Assembly (NCBI GenBank): GCA_021816385.1
Contig: JAKAYJ010000004.1
Span: forward strand, 1 to 25,337
Direction: 5' to 3'
Source: Thermoplasmata archaeon
GTDB taxonomy: Archaea > Thermoplasmatota > Thermoplasmata > Thermoplasmatales > Thermoplasmataceae
Length of the DNA: 25,337 bases
In this document: piece after piece, positions 13,631-22,916 of the stretch
Numbering within the stretch: the first letter of the stretch is position 1
How the letters are laid out: each line of letters starts with the position of its first letter
Made by a program: the position numbers and the translations under genes
Notes under the pieces: generated by a model
Database searches by the model: none
What the model was told of the DNA's origin: nothing
What the model saw: only the letters and a program-made list of their open reading frames with translations

Positions 13631-16018
13631 ATGAAAACTATTGAAATTTACAAATTATTTATCGATGTAGATTCAATCAACCACAAATTTAACGGAATCG
13701 AGAACATAACGGGAAAATGGGATGGCAGCTTTATAGAACTTGATTCAGAAGAACTGGATGTTCACGAGGTTATAGTGAACGAGACAAAAACCGAATTTCA
13801 ACTCGACAGAAAAACAAATAAACTGAAATTCATGTTGCAGGAAGGAGAATTCAAAGCAGAGATATCCTATTCAGGGCAGATACCCAAATTGTTGACAGGT
13901 TTCTACACCTCTTCTTATAAGGGAGGTGAAATGCTCACAACACAGTTCGAATCAACTGGTGCGAGGAGGATGTTTCCATGTCTCGACAGGCCGAATGCCA
14001 AGGCAAGGTTTCAGGTTACAGTGAATATAGAAAGCAATCTTGAAGCTATTTCCAATACACCTATCGATAAAGTTGAGAAGAGTGGAAAACGTAAAATTGT
14101 AACATTCGAGATCACACCCATAATGTCAACATATCTTCTATATCTTGGAGTTGGGAAATTCAGGTCACGATCAAGAAAAGCTGATGGAGTGGAAATTATC
14201 CTTTCAGCCCCTGAAGGATATCTTACGAAATCTGATTTTCCAATAGATATTGCTTCAAGAACACTCTCATTGCTTCAGGGTTATTTTGGAATCATATATC
14301 CATTGCCAAAACTTCATCTTATATATGTGCCTGAATTTTCTGCTGGAGCGATGGAGAACTGGGGTGCAATTACATTCAGGGATTACTACCTAAGCATAGA
14401 TCAAACGACCAGTTCAGCAAACTACAAGGCGATTGCTGAGGTAATAGCGCATGAACTGGTCCATCAGTGGTTCGGAAATCTTGTGACGATGGATTGGTGG
14501 AATGATCTCTGGCTCAATGAAAGTTTTGCAACTTTCCTATCTTACAAAATGATTGATAAAATTTATCCTGAATGGAATCCGGTGGCAGATCAGTTCACCA
14601 GAACCGGATTGGCCCTTTTCAATGATTCACTCATCAACACACACCCTATTGATGTAAAAGTTGACAATCCCAGCCAGATATCCCAGATTTTCGATAATAT
14701 AAGCTATGGAAAGGGAGCTGCAATATTGCGCATGATCGAGACATATCTTGGGGAAACAAACTTCAGGAAAGGATTGAGGGATTATATTATTAACAATACA
14801 TATAGGAATGCGAGAGGCTCAGTATTATGGAACTCCCTTGAAAAGGAATCAAATGTGCCAGTTTCAAAAATAATGTCCCGCTGGATTGAAAAACCTGGTT
14901 ATCCGATAATTATCGCCACAATGGAATCCGATCTGCTTAAACTGGAACAGTTCAGGTTCAAACTAAACGGACTTGAAAAAGACACATGGCCAGTCCCACT
15001 CAGCGTTAAGACCGAAAACGGGAACAACATTCATTTGATGGAGACTGAATCTGCAACTTTAGATTCAACTTCCATCATAACATTGAATAGAAATGCTTCA
15101 GGTTTTTACAGGGTATTGTATAGGGGGAAATTGTTCACTGAAGTACTGTCAAAAATATCCAGCATGGATATGTTTGAAAAATGGGGAATTCTTAATGATT
15201 ACTATTCTTTTCTTTCAAGCTCACTCATTGATTTTGAAGATTATCTGAAAGTTCTTGCGTCTTTTAAGAATGATATGGAACCTATGGTTTTGAAGGAGAT
15301 ATCTTCGCAGATTCTTAAAATTCATTACATAAGACCAGACGCTAAAGAATTCAACACATTTGCACTTTCTTACCTTGAGGTGGCAACAAAAAATCTTGGT
15401 GAAAGGTTGACAGATGAGGCACCTGATATCAGCATCGCCAGGGGTGCGGTCGCTCTGGCCCGAACGGTCATTGACAGATCTTATGCTATGAAAATTTCAC
15501 ATAATTTCACACATTTCCTATCGCTTGACCCCGATATGAAGCTTGCCTATGCGGTTGCATATGCATCTATCCATGGAAAAACTTCACACAACTTCAATGA
15601 AATGATGAAAGTGTACAATGAAGTAACTGCAGAGGAAGACAAACTAAAAATCATAACAGCGCTTGGATGGATGCAATCAGAAGAACCTCTAAATAATGTT
15701 GTAACGGCTATCGAAAACGGTGAAATAAAAAAGCAGAATATAATCAGATTTTATACTGCATGCTCCCACAATGTATCTGCAAGGAAATTCCTTGTTAAAA
15801 ATATGAAGGGTGTGGTTGAGAACCTGAGGCTGTTCTATTCGGGGTCCAGGTACACATCAGTATTCATAGAGGATTCGCTTCCTTATCTCTCATTGAATAA
15901 TGATATGACTACCTTGAATATGCTTGAAAGCATCAGCGGGGATGACATTGTAAATGGAATTGAAAGGGCAAAGGAGATAATAGGAATTTATACGGCCATT
16001 GGTAAAAGGATTAAATAA
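13631..16018 (+). CDS. M1-family zinc aminopeptidase, tricorn interacting factor F2/F3 type
   Basis: 795 residues, near the 780-783 of Thermoplasma F2 and F3. It trims N-terminal residues from the short peptides made downstream of the proteasome and tricorn protease in the cytoplasm. Domain order follows F3: an N-terminal beta domain with ARRMFPCLDRP, then the catalytic domain, then a small beta domain (about 450-535) and a helical C-terminal domain. The exopeptidase motif GAMEN is at 239-243; zinc ligands are His274 and His278 (HELVHQ) and Glu297 (LWLNESFATF). The transition-state Tyr359 (ISYGKGAAI) is present. The gene ends 2 bases from the converging DUF255 gene. F2 versus F3 cannot be decided by eye. 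Confidence 0.92.
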   Translation: MKTIEIYKLFIDVDSINHKFNGIENITGKWDGSFIELDSEELDVHEVIVNETKTEFQLDRKTNKLKFMLQEGEFKAEISYSGQIPKLLTGFYTSSYKGGEMLTTQFESTGARRMFPCLDRPNAKARFQVTVNIESNLEAISNTPIDKVEKSGKRKIVTFEITPIMSTYLLYLGVGKFRSRSRKADGVEIILSAPEGYLTKSDFPIDIASRTLSLLQGYFGIIYPLPKLHLIYVPEFSAGAMENWGAITFRDYYLSIDQTTSSANYKAIAEVIAHELVHQWFGNLVTMDWWNDLWLNESFATFLSYKMIDKIYPEWNPVADQFTRTGLALFNDSLINTHPIDVKVDNPSQISQIFDNISYGKGAAILRMIETYLGETNFRKGLRDYIINNTYRNARGSVLWNSLEKESNVPVSKIMSRWIEKPGYPIIIATMESDLLKLEQFRFKLNGLEKDTWPVPLSVKTENGNNIHLMETESATLDSTSIITLNRNASGFYRVLYRGKLFTEVLSKISSMDMFEKWGILNDYYSFLSSSLIDFEDYLKVLASFKNDMEPMVLKEISSQILKIHYIRPDAKEFNTFALSYLEVATKNLGERLTDEAPDISIARGAVALARTVIDRSYAMKISHNFTHFLSLDPDMKLAYAVAYASIHGKTSHNFNEMMKVYNEVTAEEDKLKIITALGWMQSEEPLNNVVTAIENGEIKKQNIIRFYTACSHNVSARKFLVKNMKGVVENLRLFYSGSRYTSVFIEDSLPYLSLNNDMTTLNMLESISGDDIVNGIERAKEIIGIYTAIGKRIK

Positions 16019-16020
16019 TC

Positions 16021-18030
16021 TCATTTCACGTGTTTATCTCCAATATATTTCATTATTTGTTCTATTGATGAATTTTCCAATACACATGAGTTTCCCGTGC
16101 AAAGGGAATAACCCTCTCCTGAAGTACCTGTGCATGTAAATAGAACCTGATCAGAAACACCTTTTTCTCTGAGCATTTTCAATATATCTGTACTTTCATC
16201 TCTGGACATCCCATTTTTCTTTATGAGATATATATGATCCTTGAGAATCTGGTTCTGCACCCTGAAGGTAAAATATGCAGGATATCTTGCAACGTTTCCC
16301 TCGAGTTCTTCAGGAGTAACATTCGCACCCGTAATCTCGATTCCAAAGGTCTGAAGGTATATCTGAACTCTTTCATATGCTGAATATGGTGACGGAATTG
16401 CCGAATCTTCCTGAGAATTCCATGAGCCAAGAAATTCGCCATATCCATTTGCAATATTTTTAGAAATGTCTTTCGATGCTTTTTCAGCAGTAGCATCCAT
16501 TAGCTCCTTAACCCTGGAAATGAAGGGATTTTCTGGAAAGAGTGCAGAGTAAGCAGTAAGCCCCAGAGATACAAAGACATAATCCGAGAAGAAACCATCA
16601 ATGATTTTTCCGTCTTGGTACCTTATATGGGGGAGCTTGCCATCGGTGGAAATATCTATCAGGTATTCGGCAAGTTCTTCCGAAACTTTCAGGAAATCAG
16701 GATCAAGAGTGGCAGAATAGGCACTGCACATAGAATAAAGGAGTAAGCCATTCAGATCTGAACAGACTTTAATATCTGTCAGTGGAGGAATACGGTATTT
16801 TCTGGCCTCTTCCAGTAATAAAAGATCTTTTATAATTTCAGGATCCATCCAGAATAATCCATCTTTTACGAAGGAATCCACAGAAGATGCCTCATTGTCA
16901 AGATAGAGAATGTTTCTGCCTGTAGATTCCCCTTTTGCTTCATCGGAGTAGTTGCCTGTATCCATTATGTTGAATATTCTGGAAAATTTACCGGATTTGT
17001 TATTCAGAACCTCATCTATTTCCTTCTGTGTCCAGGTATAATACTTTCCCTCTATGCCCTCGCTATCTGCGTCCATTGCAGTGTAATAGCCTCCAGAATC
17101 TGATTTCATATTATTTCTGAGAAAATGGAAAAATTCCCTGATTATTTCATAATACACTTTTTTTCGCGTGACAAGATAAAGATCAGAAAGTGCAAGTATC
17201 ATCGATGCCTGATCATAGAGCATTTTTTCAAAATGTGGTATTTTCCATCCGATATCAGTTGCATACCTGTGGATTCCATACCCCACATGATCGTATATAC
17301 CACCCATCCTCATTGCACCGACAGTGTGCTCTGCCATAGAAAGGGCATTGTTATTGCCGGTTTCATGGTAGTAAGATGCAAGCAACATCAGGTTGTGGGG
17401 AGATGGAAACTTAGTTCCACGGCTGAAACCACCATAATATGAGTCATAAATTTTTTCAAGCTGTGCATAGGCAGTTGAATGAATATACTGGGAATAATCA
17501 GGCTCATGCTTCAGGAAATTCGTGGCTGTACCAGATGAATTCTCTGTTCTGCTCAGGAGTTCAGCAGGATCGGTTTTCCATGATTCTGCAATTCCAGTGG
17601 CAAGCTGGAAAAGGCCTAAATTCTGTCCTCTGCTCTCCGGTGGCAGATAAGTGAATGCAAGAAGCGGCTTTTTATCATGCGTCATAATCACATTCAGGGG
17701 CCACCCAGCAGAACCGGTTGTACGGATTGAAAAATCAATCAGGAAAGCGTCTACATCAGGTCGTTCTTCCCTGTCAACTTTTATGCAGACAAAGCTGTCA
17801 TTGAGAACTGTTCCAATTCTTTCCCTGCTGAAACTCTCCCTCTCCATAACATGGCACCAGTGGCAGGTGGAGTATCCTACACTGACCAATACAAGCTTGT
17901 TTAGCGTCTTTGCTCTGTTGAAAGCTTCATCTCCCCATGGGTACCAATCTACAGGATTTGAAGCGTGTTGTTGAAGATATGGACTTTTCTCATTTTTGAG
18001 GTGATTGAATTTGCCTTCCATTAATACCAT
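16021..18030 (-). CDS. DUF255 thioredoxin-fold protein (YyaL/SPATA20 family)
   Basis: 669 residues, the normal length. The N-terminal thioredoxin-like domain carries [20 protein letters not shown] and a CHWC redox motif at Cys56 and Cys59 ([14 protein letters not shown]). [11 protein letters not shown] and [10 protein letters not shown] follow. The rest is an alpha/alpha barrel like six-hairpin glycosidases or epimerases ([35 protein letters not shown]). The family is widespread, and its biochemical role is unsettled. ATG 18030 is used; ATG 18021 is in frame. It shares a 44-base divergent promoter region with the phosphatase gene and converges on the aminopeptidase gene. Confidence 0.88.
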   Translation of the reverse strand: MVLMEGKFNHLKNEKSPYLQQHASNPVDWYPWGDEAFNRAKTLNKLVLVSVGYSTCHWCHVMERESFSRERIGTVLNDSFVCIKVDREERPDVDAFLIDFSIRTTGSAGWPLNVIMTHDKKPLLAFTYLPPESRGQNLGLFQLATGIAESWKTDPAELLSRTENSSGTATNFLKHEPDYSQYIHSTAYAQLEKIYDSYYGGFSRGTKFPSPHNLMLLASYYHETGNNNALSMAEHTVGAMRMGGIYDHVGYGIHRYATDIGWKIPHFEKMLYDQASMILALSDLYLVTRKKVYYEIIREFFHFLRNNMKSDSGGYYTAMDADSEGIEGKYYTWTQKEIDEVLNNKSGKFSRIFNIMDTGNYSDEAKGESTGRNILYLDNEASSVDSFVKDGLFWMDPEIIKDLLLLEEARKYRIPPLTDIKVCSDLNGLLLYSMCSAYSATLDPDFLKVSEELAEYLIDISTDGKLPHIRYQDGKIIDGFFSDYVFVSLGLTAYSALFPENPFISRVKELMDATAEKASKDISKNIANGYGEFLGSWNSQEDSAIPSPYSAYERVQIYLQTFGIEITGANVTPEELEGNVARYPAYFTFRVQNQILKDHIYLIKKNGMSRDESTDILKMLREKGVSDQVLFTCTGTSGEGYSLCTGNSCVLENSSIEQIMKYIGDKHVK

Positions 18031-18074
18031 TTACTGTAAGGAAAAATATTATTATTAGTTATTCATTCAAAAAT
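18031..18074. promoter_or_regulatory. Compact divergent promoter
   Basis: Only 44 bases separate two divergent starts. The segment AAATATTATTATTAGTTATT can supply TATA-like boxes on both strands. For the plus-strand GTG 18075 the box lies about 25 bases upstream, and no ribosome binding site is seen, so the transcript is probably leaderless. Confidence 0.4.
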
Positions 18075-18677
18075 GTGAGTGGAATAGCAATTTTAATCAG
18101 GCATGGTGAAAGTGAGGCAAACAAGAACAATGTTATTTCTCATGACCTAAAGGGATATCCTCTGACAGAACATGGTAGAAAACAGGCTATTGCTGTTGGA
18201 AAGGAACTGTCAGTAATAATGCAAAATGTCGAAAGTATTGTATGCAGCCCTCTGGAACGAACCATACAGACTGGTGAAATTATTGCAAAAGAAGGAGGTT
18301 ACAGGAAACACATCACCATTGATCATCAAATTCGTGAAACGCATCTTGGAAAATTTAATAACGGAAGTGGTGAAAATATCCCGAAATTTCATAAACCTGG
18401 AGGTGAGATAGAATCCTTTGAATCTAATGGAAGAAGGATGTATGAAGGAATAATGTCTTATGAAGGGGTGAACATATTCGTGTCTCATATGTTACCCATA
18501 AAGGCTTTGGTATGTATGATGTTGGGAATAGAGGAAGAGGATGCAGGTGGTGTGTTTATGAAAAATTGCAGTATTACAATCCTTGATACTGATAAAAAAA
18601 GAGTTCTGGCAATAGGAACCAATACAATATCATCCAAGGTTGTCGGCATCATTTCCAGTTTTGGTAAGGGGCCATAA
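18075..18677 (+). CDS. Histidine phosphatase (phosphoglycerate mutase-like) protein
   Basis: 200 residues from GTG 18075 (the overlapping ATG is followed by a stop). The phosphohistidine motif LIRHGESEAN (Arg9, His10) is present. SPLERTIQTGEII supplies the second active-site Arg, and VSHMLPIKALV the second catalytic His. These place it in branch 1 of the superfamily. The acid or base Glu region is IRETHLGKFNNG. Its substrate, a phosphosugar, phosphoglycerate or other phosphoester, cannot be assigned. The last 48 bases overlap the 3' end of the converging MFS gene. Confidence 0.8.
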   Translation: MSGIAILIRHGESEANKNNVISHDLKGYPLTEHGRKQAIAVGKELSVIMQNVESIVCSPLERTIQTGEIIAKEGGYRKHITIDHQIRETHLGKFNNGSGENIPKFHKPGGEIESFESNGRRMYEGIMSYEGVNIFVSHMLPIKALVCMMLGIEEEDAGGVFMKNCSITILDTDKKRVLAIGTNTISSKVVGIISSFGKGP

Positions 18678-19829
18678 AATAAATGTACTGATTATAGAAA
18701 GTACAAGAGCTATAATGAATGGTAGAGTATAATCTTCTGGCAAATTACCAATTCCTGCAGTAAAGCCACCTATTAATGCTCCAATTCCATTTCCTAAAAA
18801 CAGCATAGAATAAAATATACCTATGCTGGAACCATAACTTTCTCTCCTGATTTTTCCAGTTATGGCAGGAACGGCACTTATTTCATAAAGAGAAAATCCC
18901 GTATAATAGCATATAAGGAATACTGAAATCAAAGGGAATGAAATATATTCAAGAAATCCTGCAAAAAGTATTATGATGCCTGCGATCATGAGAAAAGACG
19001 CCAATGGAATTAACTTTTTATTTTTCTTGCGTGCATAACTCTCGCTAATAAATATTGCAATAACCCCAGAAAAAAGAACTGAAATAAATAGAATTACACC
19101 ATAATTGAAAAGTCCAAACTTAAAGGAGAAATAAATCTGATTAGAGTATATTATGATGAAACCTGCAATTGAAAACAGGAAGGCCCCCATTGAAACGCGG
19201 ATCACATGCTTATCCATCTTCAGTTTTTCTGCCATCTTACTATACCTGTGTTCCCTGACATTGAGCATAGACAGAATTGCAGCTATTCCTAGTATGATTG
19301 AAATGAGAAACATGTTCTGGATATGTATAAGGGAAGATATGATGGGTGAGAATGCAGTACCCAGGAGAAAAGACATTCCAATCCCAACACCCATTATGGC
19401 CATGGCTGTATTCTTCCTGTCACTCGGCACAATTTCCTGGGAGAGGGAGGTCAATGGCGTGCTGATTGCACCGGTACCTGCAATAAACCTGGATATTATA
19501 AGAATGTATATACCTTCAAGTCCATTGAAATAGAAGGAAAGGTAGCTGAGCGAATTTCCAACAATGAACAGTGTAAGACCAAATTGTATCACCGGAATTC
19601 TTCCAAATTTATCAGATAGCCTGCCTGAAGGTATCTGCATAACGGCCATGGATATTTCATAAGCTCCCAGGGATAGCCCAATTAGAATACCTGAATCAGT
19701 GAATCTTTCAGAATAAACTGCAAGGACAGGGATTATGAAAAATACTCCACTCATTCTGAGAAACTGAATTAAAGACAATTTCGTGAGTGTTTTCAAGACA
19801 TCTCTGTCGAGTGAATCAGCTTTCAACAT
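18630..19829 (-). CDS. MFS transporter, 12 helices
   Basis: 399 residues. Twelve hydrophobic segments are visible. The family motif A follows helix 2 (GRLSDKFGRIPV), and helix 4 has SRFIAGTGAIS. Helix 5 carries a Gly-rich antiporter-like MGVGIGMSFLLG, so a proton-coupled drug or metabolite exporter is likely; the substrate is unknown. ATG 19829 lies inside the 3' end of the upstream GAF gene (14-base overlap), so the two are co-transcribed and perhaps translationally coupled. The 3' end runs 48 bases into the opposite-strand phosphatase gene. Confidence 0.87.
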   Translation of the reverse strand: MLKADSLDRDVLKTLTKLSLIQFLRMSGVFFIIPVLAVYSERFTDSGILIGLSLGAYEISMAVMQIPSGRLSDKFGRIPVIQFGLTLFIVGNSLSYLSFYFNGLEGIYILIISRFIAGTGAISTPLTSLSQEIVPSDRKNTAMAIMGVGIGMSFLLGTAFSPIISSLIHIQNMFLISIILGIAAILSMLNVREHRYSKMAEKLKMDKHVIRVSMGAFLFSIAGFIIIYSNQIYFSFKFGLFNYGVILFISVLFSGVIAIFISESYARKKNKKLIPLASFLMIAGIIILFAGFLEYISFPLISVFLICYYTGFSLYEISAVPAITGKIRRESYGSSIGIFYSMLFLGNGIGALIGGFTAGIGNLPEDYTLPFIIALVLSIISTFILWPLTKTGNDADNLG

Positions 19830-20283
19830 AAAGCATGCTCACAACCGGGGCTATTAGTTCAGCAACCAAAGCTACAAAATCCTCGTCCTCTCTTGAAAAT
19901 GCTCCTTTGGTATCTGAATCTATATCTATTTCCCCTATGGCTCTTCCCTGATATCTCACGGGAACAACCAGTTCAGAATTTGTATTGATAAAACATGCAA
20001 GGTATTTGCCATTTCCCTTAACGTCTGCTTCATTCACAACCCTGTCCTCATTTATGGCCAGACTGCATAGGCCTTCCCCTAGTTTGATTGAAACATGTTC
20101 AGTGGCTTCACCATGATATGCTGCAAGGTTCAACATTTTACCTTTGAGAATATACACTCCTGTCCAGTTAAATTTTGGATTCTTTTCACACAGGTAGCTG
20201 CATACTGCCCTGAGATAATTCTCTGCATTGTTTTGAGAAAGTTTAACGATTTCATTCATCTGTTCCTTTCCAGCGTGAACCAT
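19816..20283 (-). CDS. GAF-domain protein, free methionine-(R)-sulfoxide reductase-like
   Basis: 155 residues forming one GAF domain. NWTGVYILKGKMLNLAAYHG, LGEGLCSLAINEDRVVNEADV, NSELVVPVRYQGRAIGEIDI and FSREDEDF match the E. coli fRMsr pattern. Two of that enzyme's three conserved cysteines are kept: Cys73 and Cys97, 24 residues apart like E. coli Cys94 and Cys118. The position of E. coli Cys84 is His63. It may reduce free methionine-R-sulfoxide or serve as a small-molecule or redox sensor. ATG 20283 fits a leaderless transcript; ATG 20259 with GGAAAGGA upstream is an alternative. Forms a two-gene unit with the MFS gene. Confidence 0.75.
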   Translation of the reverse strand: MVHAGKEQMNEIVKLSQNNAENYLRAVCSYLCEKNPKFNWTGVYILKGKMLNLAAYHGEATEHVSIKLGEGLCSLAINEDRVVNEADVKGNGKYLACFINTNSELVVPVRYQGRAIGEIDIDSDTKGAFSREDEDFVALVAELIAPVVSMLYVES

Positions 20284-20301
20284 ATCTGGGTAAAATTATG
20301 G

Positions 20302-20312
20302 CGTATAAAAAA
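20302..20312 (-). promoter_or_regulatory. TATA box of the GAF-MFS unit
   Basis: On the minus strand TTTTTTATACG lies about 25 bases before ATG 20283. This fits a leaderless archaeal promoter between the ThDP gene end (20334) and the GAF gene, so the two transcripts are probably separate. Confidence 0.5.
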
Positions 20313-20333
20313 GTAATGTTGAAAGTTTGATTA

Positions 20334-21875
20334 TTAGATAAACAGTTTCGGAATGGTCTTAGGCACCTTTGCAACTAGAAGTTTAGGTGTATCTCCCTGC
20401 GAAAGCCATTTCAATTCATTCAAATCAGGATCGGCTTCCCTAGATTCCACACCAAACGATTCGGCGATTTTTAAAATATTGTTTGAAAATGTTAAGTATG
20501 GTGCTTTTTCCAACCCGGGATAAAAGCTTGCTGAAAAACTTTTCAGAATTGTGTATCCTCCATTATCAAGTACAAGGATTTTTACAGGAAGATTGTAATT
20601 TGAGATTGTCCAGAGTGTCTGGATAGTATACATTATGGAACCATCTCCAACTATTTGCAGAACCCTGGGAACTTTCAATGATATCCCTGCTGCAGCCGGC
20701 ATTCCCCAACCAAGCTGGCCACTTTTTGCAGTAAAATATGATCTTTGAGAGTAACCCATGTGTTTTCTTACAAGAAGAGAAGAGGAAATTGCCTCATCCA
20801 CAATAACATGTCCGGAAAATTCTTTTCTTGCTTTCTGAAGCAGATATGTGGCCCCCATTACTCTCCTCTCCCTTGCTATCAAATTCGTCATGGAATTATC
20901 AGGACTTTTTACAAAATCACCTTTCTTTTCTGCAGATTTATTAAGTTCCTTAAGGAAGAGTTTTGGATTGCTCGTAATATATTCTCCAAATCTGTAGCTG
21001 GGGGTCATAGTAACAGTTACAACTTTCTTTCCCGGAAGAAGGGGTGAAGGCAGGTAAGGATAGAGTGTGAATTCACCGCCGAAATTCAGAATTAGGTCAT
21101 GATTGATAAGAGCAAGGTTTATGGCCGTAGTTGCAGGGGGAAGATCACCGGCATTCTGCATGCTTTCAGTGTTGAACCCTGCCCTGTTGGACAGGGGTTC
21201 TGTATATACTGGTATTCCGAGAATTGAAGCGAATTTTTCCAGTTCTTCATTTGCATTGAACTGATCCACCTCAGCACCTGCAATTAGGGCAGGATTGGTT
21301 GACTGCCTGATGAGTTGAAGGACATTCTCAACAGCCGCATGGTCGATCAGTTCTGTGTTGGGAACTGAATAAGAAAGGTTCCTGTACTCTGAATCTTCAT
21401 CAACCACATCCATTGGAAATGAAACAAAAACTGGACCAGCAGGTGGTTCCATACTGATTGAATACGCCCTTTTCATGACCCGTTCTATATCATCACCATT
21501 CTTCATTTCATAGAAATATTTGACTGCACTTCTGACAAGAGATTCCAGATCATGCCACAGCAATGGCTCATAGAATGCATGCCTGCTATCCTGCTGCCCA
21601 GAGGTAACAATGACGGGTGAATGATTAAGCCTCGCAGTGTGGATGAATGACATCGAATTTGCAACGCCTGGGAGTGTGTGGAGATTAGCTATTGTCGGCC
21701 TGCCTGAATACTGTGCAAGTCCATCAGCCATTCCAACCGAGATCGAATCATGCAGGGTGAGAACATAATCCCCAACTCCACGCAGGATCGGTATTTCGGT
21801 AGAACCTGGATTGCCAAACATGGGAGAAAGTTTCAATTCTTCAATTGTTTTTCTAAAAATTTCATATCCTTTCAT
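20334..21875 (-). CDS. ThDP-dependent 2-oxoacid decarboxylase, benzoylformate decarboxylase-like
   Basis: 513 residues, near the 528 of Pseudomonas BFDC and colinear with it. Shared marks are FGNPGSTEIP (active-site Ser25), NLHTLPGVANSM (the BFDC His70 equivalent), VTSGQQDSR and PAGPVFVSFP. The cofactor motif is GDGS at 410-413 with metal ligand Asn438 (LDNGGY). The expected activity is decarboxylation of a 2-oxoacid to an aldehyde, or a carboligase or oxidase side activity. Oddly, the Glu that normally contacts the aminopyrimidine N1' (LQEA in BFDC) is Asp43 here (LHDS), and the BFDC His281 position is not His. Its ATG overlaps the dehydrogenase stop (ATGA), so the two genes form an operon. 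Confidence 0.8.
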   Translation of the reverse strand: MKGYEIFRKTIEELKLSPMFGNPGSTEIPILRGVGDYVLTLHDSISVGMADGLAQYSGRPTIANLHTLPGVANSMSFIHTARLNHSPVIVTSGQQDSRHAFYEPLLWHDLESLVRSAVKYFYEMKNGDDIERVMKRAYSISMEPPAGPVFVSFPMDVVDEDSEYRNLSYSVPNTELIDHAAVENVLQLIRQSTNPALIAGAEVDQFNANEELEKFASILGIPVYTEPLSNRAGFNTESMQNAGDLPPATTAINLALINHDLILNFGGEFTLYPYLPSPLLPGKKVVTVTMTPSYRFGEYITSNPKLFLKELNKSAEKKGDFVKSPDNSMTNLIARERRVMGATYLLQKARKEFSGHVIVDEAISSSLLVRKHMGYSQRSYFTAKSGQLGWGMPAAAGISLKVPRVLQIVGDGSIMYTIQTLWTISNYNLPVKILVLDNGGYTILKSFSASFYPGLEKAPYLTFSNNILKIAESFGVESREADPDLNELKWLSQGDTPKLLVAKVPKTIPKLFI

Positions 21876-22804
21876 AGTTTAACCCCATAAAGCGGCTGAA
21901 GGCCCTGAACATATTTCAATACATTTCCAACAGTTTCAGTTATGAATCTCTGTTGGCTTTCAACAGTGACACCAGCAATATGAGGGGAAAAAATTGCATT
22001 ATCAAGTTTAAACATTTCAGAATCGGGATTGGGTGGTTCTTCGGAATACACATCAATACATATCCTTATACCTTTAGATTTAACCGCATTTATCATAGCA
22101 TTTTCATCAACCAATTCACCTCTTGAAGTGTTCACAAATATACACCCTTCCTTCATCATATCAAATCTTTTTTTGGATATGAATCTGTCATTATCCGACG
22201 TCAGTGGAACATGGACTGATATAATGTCAGATCTCGAGAAAATTTCGTCAAGCCCAGCATACCTGACTCCCAGTATTTCTTCCTCCTCCTCACTCATTTT
22301 CACGATATCATAATATATTGTATCAGTTCCAAAAAACAACAATCTTTCTGCAAGTTTCTTGCCTATAGCCCCCATTCCTATAATTCCAAATGTTTTCCCC
22401 ATAAGTTCCATTGAATTAGTGAGGAAGGGCCAATTTCCTTTAATTATTTCATTGTGGAAATGCATGAGGTTCTTCAACTGGGCAAGTACCATTGCAAGTA
22501 CATGTTCTGCAACACTTTCTTTGTTTGCAATTGGTATGTTTGAAAGCATTATTCCTCTCTCTTTCAATGCAATAAGATCCACATTATCATATCCGGTGCT
22601 GGCAATCTGAACAAACTTCAGATTGGGGAGTCTGTCAATAAGTTCCTTTCCAATAAGAGTGAAAGTCGTTGCTACAAGAACTTCCGAATTCTTACTGCCA
22701 AAATTTATGTCTGTTATTATCTCAGAATCAGGTAGTATCTGATTGATAATTTTCGAAATTTCATTTACTGGCAAAAATGGCGGAAGGAGAATCAGAACTT
22801 TCAT
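21872..22804 (-). CDS. D-isomer-specific 2-hydroxyacid dehydrogenase
   Basis: 310 residues from ATG 22804, giving MKVLILLPPF and a TATA-like ACTAAATAG about 26 bases upstream; ATG 22816 would add four residues. The NAD-binding motif is GMGAIG at 143-148, with Asp166 at the end of the second strand, indicating NAD rather than NADP. The catalytic triad is Arg228 (NTSRGELVDE), Glu256 (YSEEPPN) and His275 (SPHIAGVT). It interconverts a D-2-hydroxyacid and a 2-oxoacid; relatives include phosphoglycerate dehydrogenase and glyoxylate or hydroxypyruvate reductase, and no serine-binding ACT domain is present. Overlap with a 2-oxoacid decarboxylase gene suggests the 2-oxoacid is passed on. Confidence 0.88.
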   Translation of the reverse strand: MKVLILLPPFLPVNEISKIINQILPDSEIITDINFGSKNSEVLVATTFTLIGKELIDRLPNLKFVQIASTGYDNVDLIALKERGIMLSNIPIANKESVAEHVLAMVLAQLKNLMHFHNEIIKGNWPFLTNSMELMGKTFGIIGMGAIGKKLAERLLFFGTDTIYYDIVKMSEEEEEILGVRYAGLDEIFSRSDIISVHVPLTSDNDRFISKKRFDMMKEGCIFVNTSRGELVDENAMINAVKSKGIRICIDVYSEEPPNPDSEMFKLDNAIFSPHIAGVTVESQQRFITETVGNVLKYVQGLQPLYGVKL

Positions 22805-22916
22805 GATATGTAGCATAATATTTTTCTATTTAGTAATTTGCAATTTTGCCACCCAGAAAGAAATTGCTCAAATCAAACCGGTAAAAGTTTATCTATAAAA
22901 TCGGTAATACATTCAT
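22805..22916. promoter_or_regulatory. Divergent promoter region of the hydroxyacid/aldehyde locus
   Basis: 112 bases between the minus-strand dehydrogenase and the plus-strand SCP2 gene. The plus strand has CTATAAAATC at about 22892-22901, 25 bases before ATG 22917. The minus strand has ACTAAATAG near 22826-22835, about 26 bases before ATG 22804. Both transcripts look leaderless. The shared region allows coordinated control of the four genes. Confidence 0.5.

Noticed and set aside
17125..17974. Plus-strand ORFs antisense to the DUF255 gene
   Set aside because: Mirror the codon pattern of the strongly conserved minus-strand gene; no independent motif.
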